This document shows positions 7,150 through 15,290 of a stretch of 64,000 nt of DNA, in pieces; position 1 is the stretch's first letter, and each line of letters opens with the position of its first letter. A model generated the notes under the pieces. That model saw only the letters and a program-made list of their open reading frames with translations, was not told the origin of the DNA and ran no database searches. The DNA is taken from NCBI GenBank assembly GCA_045540335.1, contig JAZQHC010000008.1, positions 3,644 to 67,643 on the forward strand, read 5' to 3'. The translations under genes were made by a program, and so were the position numbers. This stretch comes from RGIG7213 sp045540335. Its GTDB lineage: Bacteria > Bacillota > Clostridia > Oscillospirales > CAG-272.

Positions 7150-7178
7150 TTGCCAAAGTTAAAAAAATATGATATACT
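7150..7178 (+). promoter_or_regulatory. Promoter of the tdk operon
   Basis: TTGCCA 7150-7155, 17-bp spacer, TATACT 7173-7178, about 40 bp before the tdk start. It likely drives all five genes to the terminator at 11663-11699. Confidence 0.7.
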
Positions 7179-7218
7179 TAATTATGTATCGACACATAAC
7201 ACTTACAAAGGAATTTTT

Positions 7219-7797
7219 ATGGCAAAACTGTATTTCAAATATGGTGCAATGGGTTCATCTAAAACCGCAAATGCACTGATAACTAAATTCAATTATGAAG
7301 AACGCGGCATGAAAGTTTGGCTTATCAAGCCGTCTATCGATGATCGTGACGGCAAAAACACCGTAAGATCAAGAATAGGACTTCAAGCACAGGCGGATTC
7401 TATATGCAAAGAGATAGATATATATGAAGAATTCAAAAAACAACGCGATTGCCACGTTATAATTGCTGATGAATGTCAATTTTTTACATCAAAACAGATT
7501 GATCAGCTAAGACAGATCGTAAATGATCTTAATATACCTGTTTTATGCTTTGGATTAAGAACAGATTTTTTAACTAACTTGTTTGAAGGCAGCCGCAGAC
7601 TTTTTGAAGTAGCTGACTCGATAACGGAAATAAAAACTATTTGCTCATGTGGAAACAAGGCCATAGTAAACGCACGTATAAACGAATACGGAAAGGTAGT
7701 TACCGAGGGCGGCCAGATATTGATAGGCGGCAACGATTCATACGTTGCAATGTGCCATAGTTGTTGGATAAACACTATAAAAGAAAACTGCAAGTGA
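7219..7797 (+). CDS. tdk: Thymidine kinase
   Basis: A 192-aa type II thymidine kinase that phosphorylates thymidine with ATP in the salvage pathway. Seen: N-terminal P-loop GAMGSSKT, Walker B-like DECQFF, the FGLRTDF segment and two C-terminal Cys pairs (ICSC, CHSC) of the zinc lasso. The P-loop has Ser where the canonical signature has Gly before Lys; I believe this occurs in other clostridial homologues. The start at 7219 follows AAAGGAA; upstream frame extension has no ribosome site. First gene of an operon with dgt, two nrnA genes and surE; dgt begins nine bases after its stop. Confidence 0.93.
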   Translation: MAKLYFKYGAMGSSKTANALITKFNYEERGMKVWLIKPSIDDRDGKNTVRSRIGLQAQADSICKEIDIYEEFKKQRDCHVIIADECQFFTSKQIDQLRQIVNDLNIPVLCFGLRTDFLTNLFEGSRRLFEVADSITEIKTICSCGNKAIVNARINEYGKVVTEGGQILIGGNDSYVAMCHSCWINTIKENCK

Positions 7798-7806
7798 GGA
7801 TAATAT

Positions 7807-9006
7807 ATGCCTAAATATGAAATTCTTTCTGAAGAAATAAGCCGTATCATAGAAGAAGAAAACAAAACATCATCGTTTAAGAACGTAGCTTTCAACAGTG
7901 ATAACGTAATACGAAGACGGTCTGAAACAGACAAGGCTAACGTATGGCGCAAGCCTTTTGTAAGAGATATAGACAAAATAATGCACTGCCCTTACTTCAA
8001 TCGTTATGCAGACAAAACGCAGGTTTTCTCGCTTTACAAAAACGATGATATTACGCGCCGAAACCTTCACGTGCAATTAGTTTCACGCATTGCGCGGACG
8101 ATAGGTGCAACGCTTCATTTAAATTTAGACCTTATTGAAGCAATCGCTTTGGGGCATGATATGGGACACCCACCATTTGCGCATACCGGTGAATATTATC
8201 TTGATGAAATATACAATAAACACACCGGAAAGCATTTTTTACACAATATACAGTCAGTACGTGTTTTAGATAAAATATTTCCGTACAACATTTCGCTTCA
8301 AACGTTAAACGACATTGCGGCACACAACGGCGAGCTGGAGCTTGATGAATACGTTCCCGTTCCGTTGTTTGATTTTGACAAATTCGACGAAATAATGCTT
8401 CGCTGCACTGAAAGCACTGAATTTGCATCTCACATAATGCCCTGCACTCTTGAGGGGGCTGTTGTACGTATTTCAGATATAATAGCATATTTAGGTAAGG
8501 ACAGGCAAGATGCAATACGCACGAATACCGTCTCTGAAGACGACTTTTTTGATGCTGAAATAGGCTCTATAAATGCAGAAATAATAAATAATCTTGTTGT
8601 TAACATTATAGAAAACAGTTACGGAAAAGATTATATTAAGCTTGATACAAAGCATTTTAAAGCACTTCGTAAACTAAAACAGGAAAACTACGAAAAAATA
8701 TACAACAATGCAGCAAACGCCTCTCGGCTTGACCTTACCGTTAAACCCATGATGGAAAACATTTACGAACAACTGCTTGAAGATGTCAAGAATAACCGTA
8801 AGAATTCGCCAATATTTACGCATCATATTGCACAAGTCAACAGAACGTATTATCTGCATTCCACCCCTTATGAACAAACAGAGCCCAACCAGCTTGTTGT
8901 TGACTATATCGCCAGCATGACGGATGATTACTTTATAGAATTACACCAATTCTTATTTCCTAATTCTGATTACTCTGTCGTTTACCGCGGCTATTTTGAC
9001 GATTAA
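7807..9006 (+). CDS. dgt: dGTPase-like HD phosphohydrolase
   Basis: A 399-aa HD-domain protein of the deoxyguanosinetriphosphate triphosphohydrolase family (dNTP to deoxynucleoside plus triphosphate). The metal site is visible: His in NLHVQLVSRIARTIG, then LIEAIALGHDMGHPPFAHTGE carrying the HD pair, and a later conserved Asp in VRISDIIAYLGKD. The family is cytosolic and often allosterically controlled by dNTPs; specificity cannot be read from sequence. It lies between thymidine kinase and nano-RNase genes, which fits dNTP turnover. GAGGATAA precedes the ATG. Confidence 0.88.
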   Translation: MPKYEILSEEISRIIEEENKTSSFKNVAFNSDNVIRRRSETDKANVWRKPFVRDIDKIMHCPYFNRYADKTQVFSLYKNDDITRRNLHVQLVSRIARTIGATLHLNLDLIEAIALGHDMGHPPFAHTGEYYLDEIYNKHTGKHFLHNIQSVRVLDKIFPYNISLQTLNDIAAHNGELELDEYVPVPLFDFDKFDEIMLRCTESTEFASHIMPCTLEGAVVRISDIIAYLGKDRQDAIRTNTVSEDDFFDAEIGSINAEIINNLVVNIIENSYGKDYIKLDTKHFKALRKLKQENYEKIYNNAANASRLDLTVKPMMENIYEQLLEDVKNNRKNSPIFTHHIAQVNRTYYLHSTPYEQTEPNQLVVDYIASMTDDYFIELHQFLFPNSDYSVVYRGYFDD

Positions 9007-9026
9007 ATCGTTTTGGAGGAAGTAAA

Positions 9027-9965
9027 ATGTTTGAAAAGATCATAAAAGAAATACGCGAGCACGAAAGAATAATAATACATCGCCACAAAAATCCTGACGG
9101 CGATGCTATGGGATCGCAAATTGGGTTAAAAAATCTTTTAAAAGATAATTTTCCGAATAAAGAAATTCTTTGCGTGGGAGACGATGCGGGCAGGTATTCA
9201 TTCATGGACGACTGCAAAATGGACGACGTTTCCGACGAGCTTTATCAAGATGCGCTTGCAATAATTCTTGATACGTCTGCCTGTGCATTGATAAGTGATG
9301 ACCGTTATAAAACCGCACACAGAACTGCAAGGATAGACCACCATATTTTTTGCGAAGAAATTGCAGACGTGGAAGTTACAAATACAAGTTATGAAAGCTG
9401 CTGCGGCCTTATAACCGAATTTGCATTAGAATGCGGACTGCACTTTTCGCCGCTTTCTGCAAAATCTCTTTTTACCGGTATGGTTACCGATTCAGGTAGA
9501 TTTCGTTACGACGCCACTTCTCACAACACTTTCAGACTGGCTTCTGAATTGATGAAAGAAAGCTTTAACACTAACGAAATTTATTCAAATTTATACGCAG
9601 ACGAATACGCTTATTTACGTTTGCGTGCACAATTTATTTTAAAAATACAGTTTACAGAATACCGCGTTGCATATATTTACACTACCGCTGAAGAGGCAGA
9701 AGACTACGGGGTTGACACGTTTACCATATCACGCGGAATGGTAAATACCATGAGCGATATAAAGGGTGTTGACATTTGGGTCAATTTCACCGAAACCGAC
9801 AAGGGTATTTTGGTTGAAATACGCTCAAGCAAATTTAATATAAATCCTGTTGCAACAAAATACGGCGGCGGCGGTCACGCAAAGGCAAGCGGGGCGACAC
9901 TTAAAAATAAAGAAGAAGCAATGATGCTTCTTGAAGATCTTAATGCTTACAACAAAACGGAGTAA
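9027..9965 (+). CDS. nrnA: DHH-family nano-RNase/pAp phosphatase, copy 1
   Basis: A 312-aa DHH/DHHA1 protein. N-terminal DHH domain: HRHKNPDGDAMGSQIGL, an Asp in LDTSA, and RIDHH. C-terminal DHHA1 domain ends in the Gly-rich GGGGHAKASGAT motif. NrnA proteins degrade 2-5 nt RNA or DNA fragments and dephosphorylate pAp in the cytoplasm. GGAGG precedes the ATG. The next gene is a paralogue starting four bases after this stop. Confidence 0.9.
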   Translation: MFEKIIKEIREHERIIIHRHKNPDGDAMGSQIGLKNLLKDNFPNKEILCVGDDAGRYSFMDDCKMDDVSDELYQDALAIILDTSACALISDDRYKTAHRTARIDHHIFCEEIADVEVTNTSYESCCGLITEFALECGLHFSPLSAKSLFTGMVTDSGRFRYDATSHNTFRLASELMKESFNTNEIYSNLYADEYAYLRLRAQFILKIQFTEYRVAYIYTTAEEAEDYGVDTFTISRGMVNTMSDIKGVDIWVNFTETDKGILVEIRSSKFNINPVATKYGGGGHAKASGATLKNKEEAMMLLEDLNAYNKTE

Positions 9966-9968
9966 AAC

Positions 9969-10946
9969 ATGAACGAAAATATTAGAATCATTCTTGATAA
10001 AATAAAGCAATATAACAGAATTATAATTTTCAGGCACTTTCGTCCCGATGGTGATGCAATCGGATCAACAAAGGGATTGGCTGAAATTTTAAAATTAACG
10101 TATCCCGAAAAAGAAATATACCTGCAAAATAATGATTTTTCGGAATATCTTTCATTTTTAGGAACAGAAGACGAGCCTTTACCCGATGAAATGTATGCCG
10201 ATGCACTTGGTATAGTAATTGATACGGCAACAGCACAACGAATATCCAACCAGAGATTTTCCCTTTGCAAGGAATTAGTTAAGATAGATCACCACATTCC
10301 CGTAGAATCATACGCAGATTACGAATGGGTTGAAGATCTGCGATCTTCTTCCTGCGAGATGATTGCCGCTTTTTATGATTCTTTCAAAGACGAACTTAAA
10401 ATGGACAAGCAGGCGGCGTACTACATTTACACAGGAATGGTTACAGACTCAGGTAGATTTCGTTTCAGAGACGTTTCCGGTGAAACGTTGCGTTTAGCAG
10501 GCGTCTTACTTAATTTCGGTTTTGACACAGAAATGCTTTATGCAAACCTTTATCTTCGAGAATTTGAAAGCTTTAAATTTGAAGCCCATGCACACAAAAA
10601 GATGAAGATATCCAAAAACGGCGTTGCTTCATTATACGTTACGCGTGCAATGCAAGAGCAGTTTAATTTATCAAGCGAAGATGCGAGCGCCTCCGTATCA
10701 TATATGGATTCTATCAAGGGATCGCTTATTTGGATAGCATTTATTGAAAACGACGACGGTTCTACAAGGGTACGTTTGCGTTCCAGATTTGTTACTATAA
10801 ACAACCTTGCTGAAAAATACAACGGCGGCGGTCACGCTTGTGCCGCAGGTGCAACGGTTTATTCTAAAAAAGAAGCCAATGCCCTTCTTAAAGAGGCTGA
10901 TAAGCTTTTAAAAGAATATAAAGAAAACAACGTGGGGTGGATATGA
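9969..10946 (+). CDS. nrnA: DHH-family nano-RNase/pAp phosphatase, copy 2
   Basis: A 325-aa paralogue of the preceding protein with the same layout: RPDGDAIGSTKGL and KIDHH in the DHH domain, NGGGHACAAGAT in DHHA1. The copies are clearly diverged (different spacing and most residues outside motifs), so this is an old duplication or two acquired forms rather than a recent tandem copy. One may prefer oligonucleotides and the other pAp or DNA fragments; this is inference. Its TGA overlaps the surE ATG (ATGA at 10943-10946), which suggests translational coupling. Confidence 0.88.
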   Translation: MNENIRIILDKIKQYNRIIIFRHFRPDGDAIGSTKGLAEILKLTYPEKEIYLQNNDFSEYLSFLGTEDEPLPDEMYADALGIVIDTATAQRISNQRFSLCKELVKIDHHIPVESYADYEWVEDLRSSSCEMIAAFYDSFKDELKMDKQAAYYIYTGMVTDSGRFRFRDVSGETLRLAGVLLNFGFDTEMLYANLYLREFESFKFEAHAHKKMKISKNGVASLYVTRAMQEQFNLSSEDASASVSYMDSIKGSLIWIAFIENDDGSTRVRLRSRFVTINNLAEKYNGGGHACAAGATVYSKKEANALLKEADKLLKEYKENNVGWI

Positions 10947-11659
10947 AAATACTTATTACAAACGACGATGGATACGAGGCTTTAGGTATAAAGCTTCTCA
11001 CCCTTTGGGCAAAAAAGCTTGGTGACGTAACAGTTGTTGCCCCCAAAACAGAACAAAGCGGCACAAGCCATGCAATTGATTTTATTAATCCTACCGAAAT
11101 AAAAAAAGTACATTCAGAAGATGGTGTTACCGTATATTCTATGGATTCTACCCCGGCTGACTGCATTCGTTTTGGTGTTATTGGACTTAAAGAAAAATAC
11201 GATCTTGTTCTTTCCGGCATAAATAACGGTGTAAACGTAGGTGGCGATATTGTATATTCTGGAACTATAGGTGCAATATTCGAAGCTGCAAAGCACAATA
11301 TACCCGCAATTGCCTTTTCAACCTTTGTTGGAAATCAAGCGCACGCAGTAGAACACCTTGATTCTATATACAAATATATTTGCGATAACGGCTTGTTGGA
11401 AGAAAACCCTATATACAACGTGAATATTCCCAAGGAAATAAAAGGTATAAGAATTACCTATCAGGGTTCACAGTATTTTTCAGACGGATTCGTAAAAGTG
11501 GGCGAAGATATGTATTTACAAACCGGCGAAAAAATTCCCGATGAATATCCGAATGATCTTAATCGTGATACAGTTGCCATACACAGTGATTACATTTCTT
11601 TAACACCGTTACTCGTTACAAGAACAAATATGGAAGTGTACAAAAAGCGTTCCAAATAA
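10943..11659 (+). CDS. surE: 5'/3'-nucleotidase SurE
   Basis: A 238-aa SurE family metal-dependent phosphatase that removes phosphate from nucleoside monophosphates. Metal and phosphate motifs are present: LITNDDGYEALG at the N-terminus, SGTSHAI, and SGINNGVNVGGDIVYSGT. The ATG at 10943 overlaps the nrnA stop; a GTG two codons upstream is a poorer start. It is the last gene of the operon, with a strong terminator close behind. After two nano-RNases, it would turn their NMP/dNMP products into nucleosides for the deo enzymes. Confidence 0.92.
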   Translation: MKILITNDDGYEALGIKLLTLWAKKLGDVTVVAPKTEQSGTSHAIDFINPTEIKKVHSEDGVTVYSMDSTPADCIRFGVIGLKEKYDLVLSGINNGVNVGGDIVYSGTIGAIFEAAKHNIPAIAFSTFVGNQAHAVEHLDSIYKYICDNGLLEENPIYNVNIPKEIKGIRITYQGSQYFSDGFVKVGEDMYLQTGEKIPDEYPNDLNRDTVAIHSDYISLTPLLVTRTNMEVYKKRSK

Positions 11660-11662
11660 CTA

Positions 11663-11699
11663 AAAAACTGTTGTCTCTATTACAGAGGCAACAGTTTTT
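11663..11699 (+). terminator. Terminator of the tdk-surE operon
   Basis: AAAAACTGTTGTCTCT (11663-11678) pairs with AGAGGCAACAGTTTTT (11684-11699), with one wobble pair and a 5-nt loop. Confidence 0.85.
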
Positions 11700-11750
11700 A
11701 TAAATTATATAATACGTTTTCAGGCGTGAAAAAATTTCACGAGATCTACC

Positions 11751-12707
11751 TTAATTCTCTTCTAAAAAGTTTTTGCTTACCGTTGGGATATATGGCGTGG
11801 GGTTACAATTTGTTTTGCTTGACAACTTGCCGCCGCCGGTTACGTTGCCAAACATTTCGCCCCAACCGCCTTCGTAATTAAGATATTCTTGGAAATCATT
11901 ATAATGATTATAAGTATAGAATAAATGCTTTTCGTTAATATCAATTATAAGATCTCCGTTGGCATCATATCTTGTATAAACTATACGTGCCGCACCGCGT
12001 GTTATTTTAGACCCATTGTTATATTCATACGGGGTGTATGCGGGATCGCAATCAGTGCCGGTAGTGCCTATATCAAGCTCGAAATAATCAATATCTCCGC
12101 CGCAACCGCTTATATCGGGCAACTCCGGCTCGTACGGATATTTCTTTGTGTTTCCTAAAAATTTAGAGTGGTTAACACGCAAATATTTTCCCCATGGGTG
12201 TGTTGCGGGCTTGCCGCCCTTTTGGCTAAGATAATTTGCGGGAATATCGCCAAAGGCGAATATATATGCAGCCACCTCTTCAAGAGTAACGTATGCCCCA
12301 TCGCGAAATACGCGGTTTACTATTTTTCCTTCGGAATTTACTATATAATATGTATTTCTGTCTTCTGAATATTTTCCGCCGCTGTTTCTGATGTACGAAC
12401 CGTTTTGCATGGGCCTATTTTCAGCAATCGAAGGCTTTTGGTCTTGCGAAGCTATCGAGCCGGACATCAAATAATGCTTCGTTCTGTAATAAGCATCTGA
12501 TGCACTTACGGCAGGCTTGTAATTTGCATAGAATTCCGTTTTATCTACGTTAACGTATGGATCTTCTGTAAAAACGGGTTCTTCTTCTGTAAATTGAATC
12601 GTTTCTTTTTGAAAATCAGTTACTGTATCGGTAGATTTTATATTGGTTGTATCGCAGCCTGACACAAAAAGCAGAACTACTAAAATAAACGATAATAATC
12701 TCTTCAT
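11751..12707 (-). CDS. Barnase/RNase N1-like lipoprotein
   Basis: A 318-aa lipoprotein: MKRLLSFILVVLLFVSGC gives a lipobox with Cys at 18, then an acidic Thr-rich linker. The part from about residue 140 follows the microbial guanyl-ribonuclease pattern. VTLEEVAAYIFAFGDIPANY matches the barnase helix VADYLQTYHKLPDNY. FELDI sits where barnase has its catalytic Glu (READI), ARIVYTRYDANGD corresponds to DRILYSSD, and NHYNDF to the DHYQTF His segment. Predicted role: membrane-anchored extracellular RNase. It is about 200 aa longer than barnase, partly from a long insert around DCDPAYTPYEYNNG. No barstar-like inhibitor gene is near, consistent with export. The family call is by motif order only. 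Confidence 0.55.
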   Translation of the reverse strand: MKRLLSFILVVLLFVSGCDTTNIKSTDTVTDFQKETIQFTEEEPVFTEDPYVNVDKTEFYANYKPAVSASDAYYRTKHYLMSGSIASQDQKPSIAENRPMQNGSYIRNSGGKYSEDRNTYYIVNSEGKIVNRVFRDGAYVTLEEVAAYIFAFGDIPANYLSQKGGKPATHPWGKYLRVNHSKFLGNTKKYPYEPELPDISGCGGDIDYFELDIGTTGTDCDPAYTPYEYNNGSKITRGAARIVYTRYDANGDLIIDINEKHLFYTYNHYNDFQEYLNYEGGWGEMFGNVTGGGKLSSKTNCNPTPYIPTVSKNFLEEN

Positions 12708-12738
12708 TTCATTGACCTTCCATTTTTTATCGAGATAT

Positions 12739-12767
12739 ATTATATACTATATTACTGCGAATATCAA
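12739..12767 (-). promoter_or_regulatory. Promoter of the RNase-like lipoprotein gene
   Basis: Minus strand: TTGATA (12767-12762), 17-bp spacer, TATAAT (12744-12739), about 30 bp before the start. It separates this gene from the NUDIX gene upstream. Confidence 0.7.
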
Positions 12768-12803
12768 GTATAAAAGCAAAACCTGCGCAAAATATTTTTA
12801 AAA

Positions 12804-13217
12804 TTATTTAAATAATTCTTTTTCAAACATTTCCACAAGCATCATTATATGGCCGATATTTCCTTCACCTGCGTATTTTGTTGCATCAAAAAAATTATGA
12901 TCCAAGGTTGACCAATACAATTCGTTCTCGTCCCCGCTGACATTTACGTATTTATTCAATTTACCAACGTAAATTTCAACGTAACAATCACCGTAGTGAT
13001 ACGTAAAATCCATCAAGTGAAAAAGTGTAATATCATTTAAAGTTATAGACGTTTCTTCCTTAAGCTCTCTATAAGCGGCATCTAATCCATCCTCACCCTT
13101 TTCTATTTTGCCGCCTACAAAATTTGATAATCCTTTATATGGGTCTTTCAATCTTTTGCACATAAGCATTTTATCTTTTCTTTCATCAAAAACTACGATG
13201 GCATTATAACCTTGCAT
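12804..13217 (-). CDS. NUDIX hydrolase
   Basis: A 137-aa NUDIX protein. The box GKIEKGEDGLDAAYRELKEE fits Gx5Ex7REUxEE, with Ser-Ile where the signature ends in Gly-hydrophobic. MutT-like members hydrolyse nucleoside diphosphate derivatives such as oxidised (d)NTPs or sugar nucleotides; the substrate is not predictable here. ATG 13217 follows GGAG at slightly long spacing; a TTG seven codons upstream is less likely. It sits between the RNase-like lipoprotein and the 13.3 kb operon terminator. No clear own promoter was found. Confidence 0.85.
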   Translation of the reverse strand: MQGYNAIVVFDERKDKMLMCKRLKDPYKGLSNFVGGKIEKGEDGLDAAYRELKEETSITLNDITLFHLMDFTYHYGDCYVEIYVGKLNKYVNVSGDENELYWSTLDHNFFDATKYAGEGNIGHIMMLVEMFEKELFK

Positions 13218-13274
13218 AACAATTATTCTCCAAATCAAATATTCAGATTTTATGATAAACGTTTATATTATATC

Positions 13275-13308
13275 AAATCCGCAGAAGGCATATGCCCTCT
13301 GCGGATTT
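13275..13308 (-). terminator. Terminator of the ABC/nuclease operon
   Basis: AAATCCGCAGA 13275-13285 and TCTGCGGATTT 13298-13308 enclose a GGCATATGCC mini-hairpin. It lies 25 bp past the stop of the repeat lipoprotein gene. Confidence 0.75.
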
Positions 13309-13333
13309 CGCTTTTATTCTGTTAACGCGCAAA

Positions 13334-15271
13334 TTACTGAACTTCGTAGAAATTGTACGTGTAAATAGCTGTGTTAGTATTATTGAAGCCGTACGTCGTG
13401 AAGTTATAGTAATATTCAAGATATTGGGGGTTATCGTTATATTTAGCGTTTACGTTCTTGATATACCAGCCGTTTTCAGCTGTTTCAAGTACCCATTCGC
13501 TATATGCGGAAGCACTGCTTTCGATAGTAAGGCTATTACCTGTTTCGCCGGCTGTAAGATACTTGCCATCTACGATAAGGTAGAATACATCGCCTTCTTT
13601 ATAATCTACTGTAAATACAGCCATTTTGTCTGTAACGGAAATTTTGCCGTCTGCAACAGCAGCGCTGACACCGGCAAGCTGGTTACTGTTTTTGCCTGCA
13701 ATTTCAGTACCGATTACGAGAGTATCTGCAGCATAGTATATAACGTATTTTCCACCGTCTTTGATATCAGATGCAGAAGCAGCAGTACCTACTGTTTTAT
13801 CATCTTCTTCGGGTGCTTCAACTTTACCTGTCGTTGTAGCAGCTTCTGTTTCTTCTTTATCGTCTGCGCCTTCATATGTAACAGCTTCTGTTGTAAGCTC
13901 CAACGGGAACTGAGCTGTTCTTGTGTTATCAGCATTGATGTAAGAAGTTTGCGAAGCACTTACAGTAATAAATTCGTTATATGTGCCAAGGTAGTATTCA
14001 GTGTTATTGAAGGTTGTTTCCCAAGCATATGTTGCTGTGTTGTAAGAATATACGCATTCTGCGGAATCAGCATATTTAACGGATGTTTTGCCTTCGTCGT
14101 TAGCATAGATTTCGATATATGCCTTTGCACCGTCGATTTTAGTATAGAACTTATAACCGCCGTCAACTACTTCAGCGAATACGTCGATAGCTTTGGAGAA
14201 ATCTTCTGTCATTGTAAGATATCTGCCATCTACTTCACCGTTGATATAAAGAACTTGACCGGTTTTAGCTTGGATAAGATAGAATTTATATGCCTTATCT
14301 GCAACAGGTGCAGTTACAACAGTACCTGTAGTAACACCGGGATTTTCGGGTGCGGGATCTTCAGAGGGAGCAGTTGTAACAGCATCACTGTCAGAGGGTG
14401 CAACTGCTTCAAATTCAACTTCTTTTGTTGTAAGTTCCATCGGGAACTGAGAAATTCTTGTATTTTCTGCAGTGATATAAGATGTTTTGGAAGCACTTAC
14501 TGTTTCGTAGTTGTTATACGTACCGAGATAGTATGCAACGCCGTCGATTTCTACTTCCCAAGCGTATGTTGCGCTGTTATATGTGTAAACACATTCAGAA
14601 CTGTCTGCATATTGGATAGCAGCCTTACCTTCATCGTTAAGATAAGTGTCTATATATTTCTTTGCGCCGTCGATAGTTGTATAGAACTTGTAGCCGCTGC
14701 CTGATTCTTCAGCGTTGAAATCCAATGCAGAAGCAAAGTCGGTAGTCATTGTAAGATATCTGCCGCCGGAAATTCCGCCATCAAGGTAAAGAACCTTACC
14801 TGCAACGCCCTGCATAATATAAAGCTTGTATATCGTTCCTTCGGAAACTGATGCGCCGTATGCGGGAACGAGAAGCTTGAAAACAACGTTTGCGGTTTTA
14901 CCTGCGGGGTCTGAAATGGTTGCAGTAAGCTCATAGTTAATATCTTCGGGTGTTTTTTCATCAACGTCGATAGTAACTTGTTTTTTAGCATCATCTGCTA
15001 CTACTTTAACAGCTTCTGTATTTGAAGCCCAAGCAACAGTATATGCAACACCGTTATTCATAACCTGCGAAACAAGCGTAAAGTCTTTAGCTGTTTCGGG
15101 TGTTGTAAGATACTGCTTATACATGTTCTTCAAAAATGCAGCAGCTGATTCAACGTCATAAGCAGCGCCGGAATCAGCGTTTGTTGTATCTGCATCGTCT
15201 GAGCCGCCGCAAGACATAAGAGGCATTGCAACAAGCATCAAAGCAAGCAAAAGAGATAAAAATTTTTTCAT
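13334..15271 (-). CDS. Lipoprotein with two copies of an undescribed domain, paralogous to the 5.1 kb surface protein
   Basis: A 645-aa lipoprotein with lipobox LMSC (Cys 21). Residues about 40-135 look like an atrophied bacterial Ig-like domain (DFTLVSQVMNNGVAYTVAW to KTANVVFKLLVP). Two copies of a domain of about 140 aa follow (about 143-285 and 325-465). Each begins YKLYIMQ or YKFYLIQ, carries RYLTMT, GGYKFYT or GYKFYT, CVYTYN or CVYSYN and YYLGTYN, and ends AQFPLEL or SQFPMEL. A C-terminal domain (about 500-645, KYVIYYAADTLVIGTEIAG to YTYNFYEV) is nearly the same as in the 5099-6982 protein, including long matching DNA stretches. There is no sorting signal; anchoring is by lipid. Last gene of the operon with the SNase and ABC importer. 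Function unknown; capture of a polymer at the cell surface is inferred. Confidence 0.75.
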   Translation of the reverse strand: MKKFLSLLLALMLVAMPLMSCGGSDDADTTNADSGAAYDVESAAAFLKNMYKQYLTTPETAKDFTLVSQVMNNGVAYTVAWASNTEAVKVVADDAKKQVTIDVDEKTPEDINYELTATISDPAGKTANVVFKLLVPAYGASVSEGTIYKLYIMQGVAGKVLYLDGGISGGRYLTMTTDFASALDFNAEESGSGYKFYTTIDGAKKYIDTYLNDEGKAAIQYADSSECVYTYNSATYAWEVEIDGVAYYLGTYNNYETVSASKTSYITAENTRISQFPMELTTKEVEFEAVAPSDSDAVTTAPSEDPAPENPGVTTGTVVTAPVADKAYKFYLIQAKTGQVLYINGEVDGRYLTMTEDFSKAIDVFAEVVDGGYKFYTKIDGAKAYIEIYANDEGKTSVKYADSAECVYSYNTATYAWETTFNNTEYYLGTYNEFITVSASQTSYINADNTRTAQFPLELTTEAVTYEGADDKEETEAATTTGKVEAPEEDDKTVGTAASASDIKDGGKYVIYYAADTLVIGTEIAGKNSNQLAGVSAAVADGKISVTDKMAVFTVDYKEGDVFYLIVDGKYLTAGETGNSLTIESSASAYSEWVLETAENGWYIKNVNAKYNDNPQYLEYYYNFTTYGFNNTNTAIYTYNFYEVQ

Positions 15272-15290
15272 AAATAATTCCTTCTTTCTG

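Noticed and set aside
11660..13333. Possible toxin-immunity pair around the RNase-like gene
   Set aside because: No barstar-like gene next to it; the neighbour is a NUDIX hydrolase and the RNase has an export signal.
13292..14704. 470-aa plus-strand reading frame rich in Cys, Phe and Ile
   Set aside because: Antisense shadow of the repeat lipoprotein gene, made open by its codon use. No ribosome site, and implausible composition.
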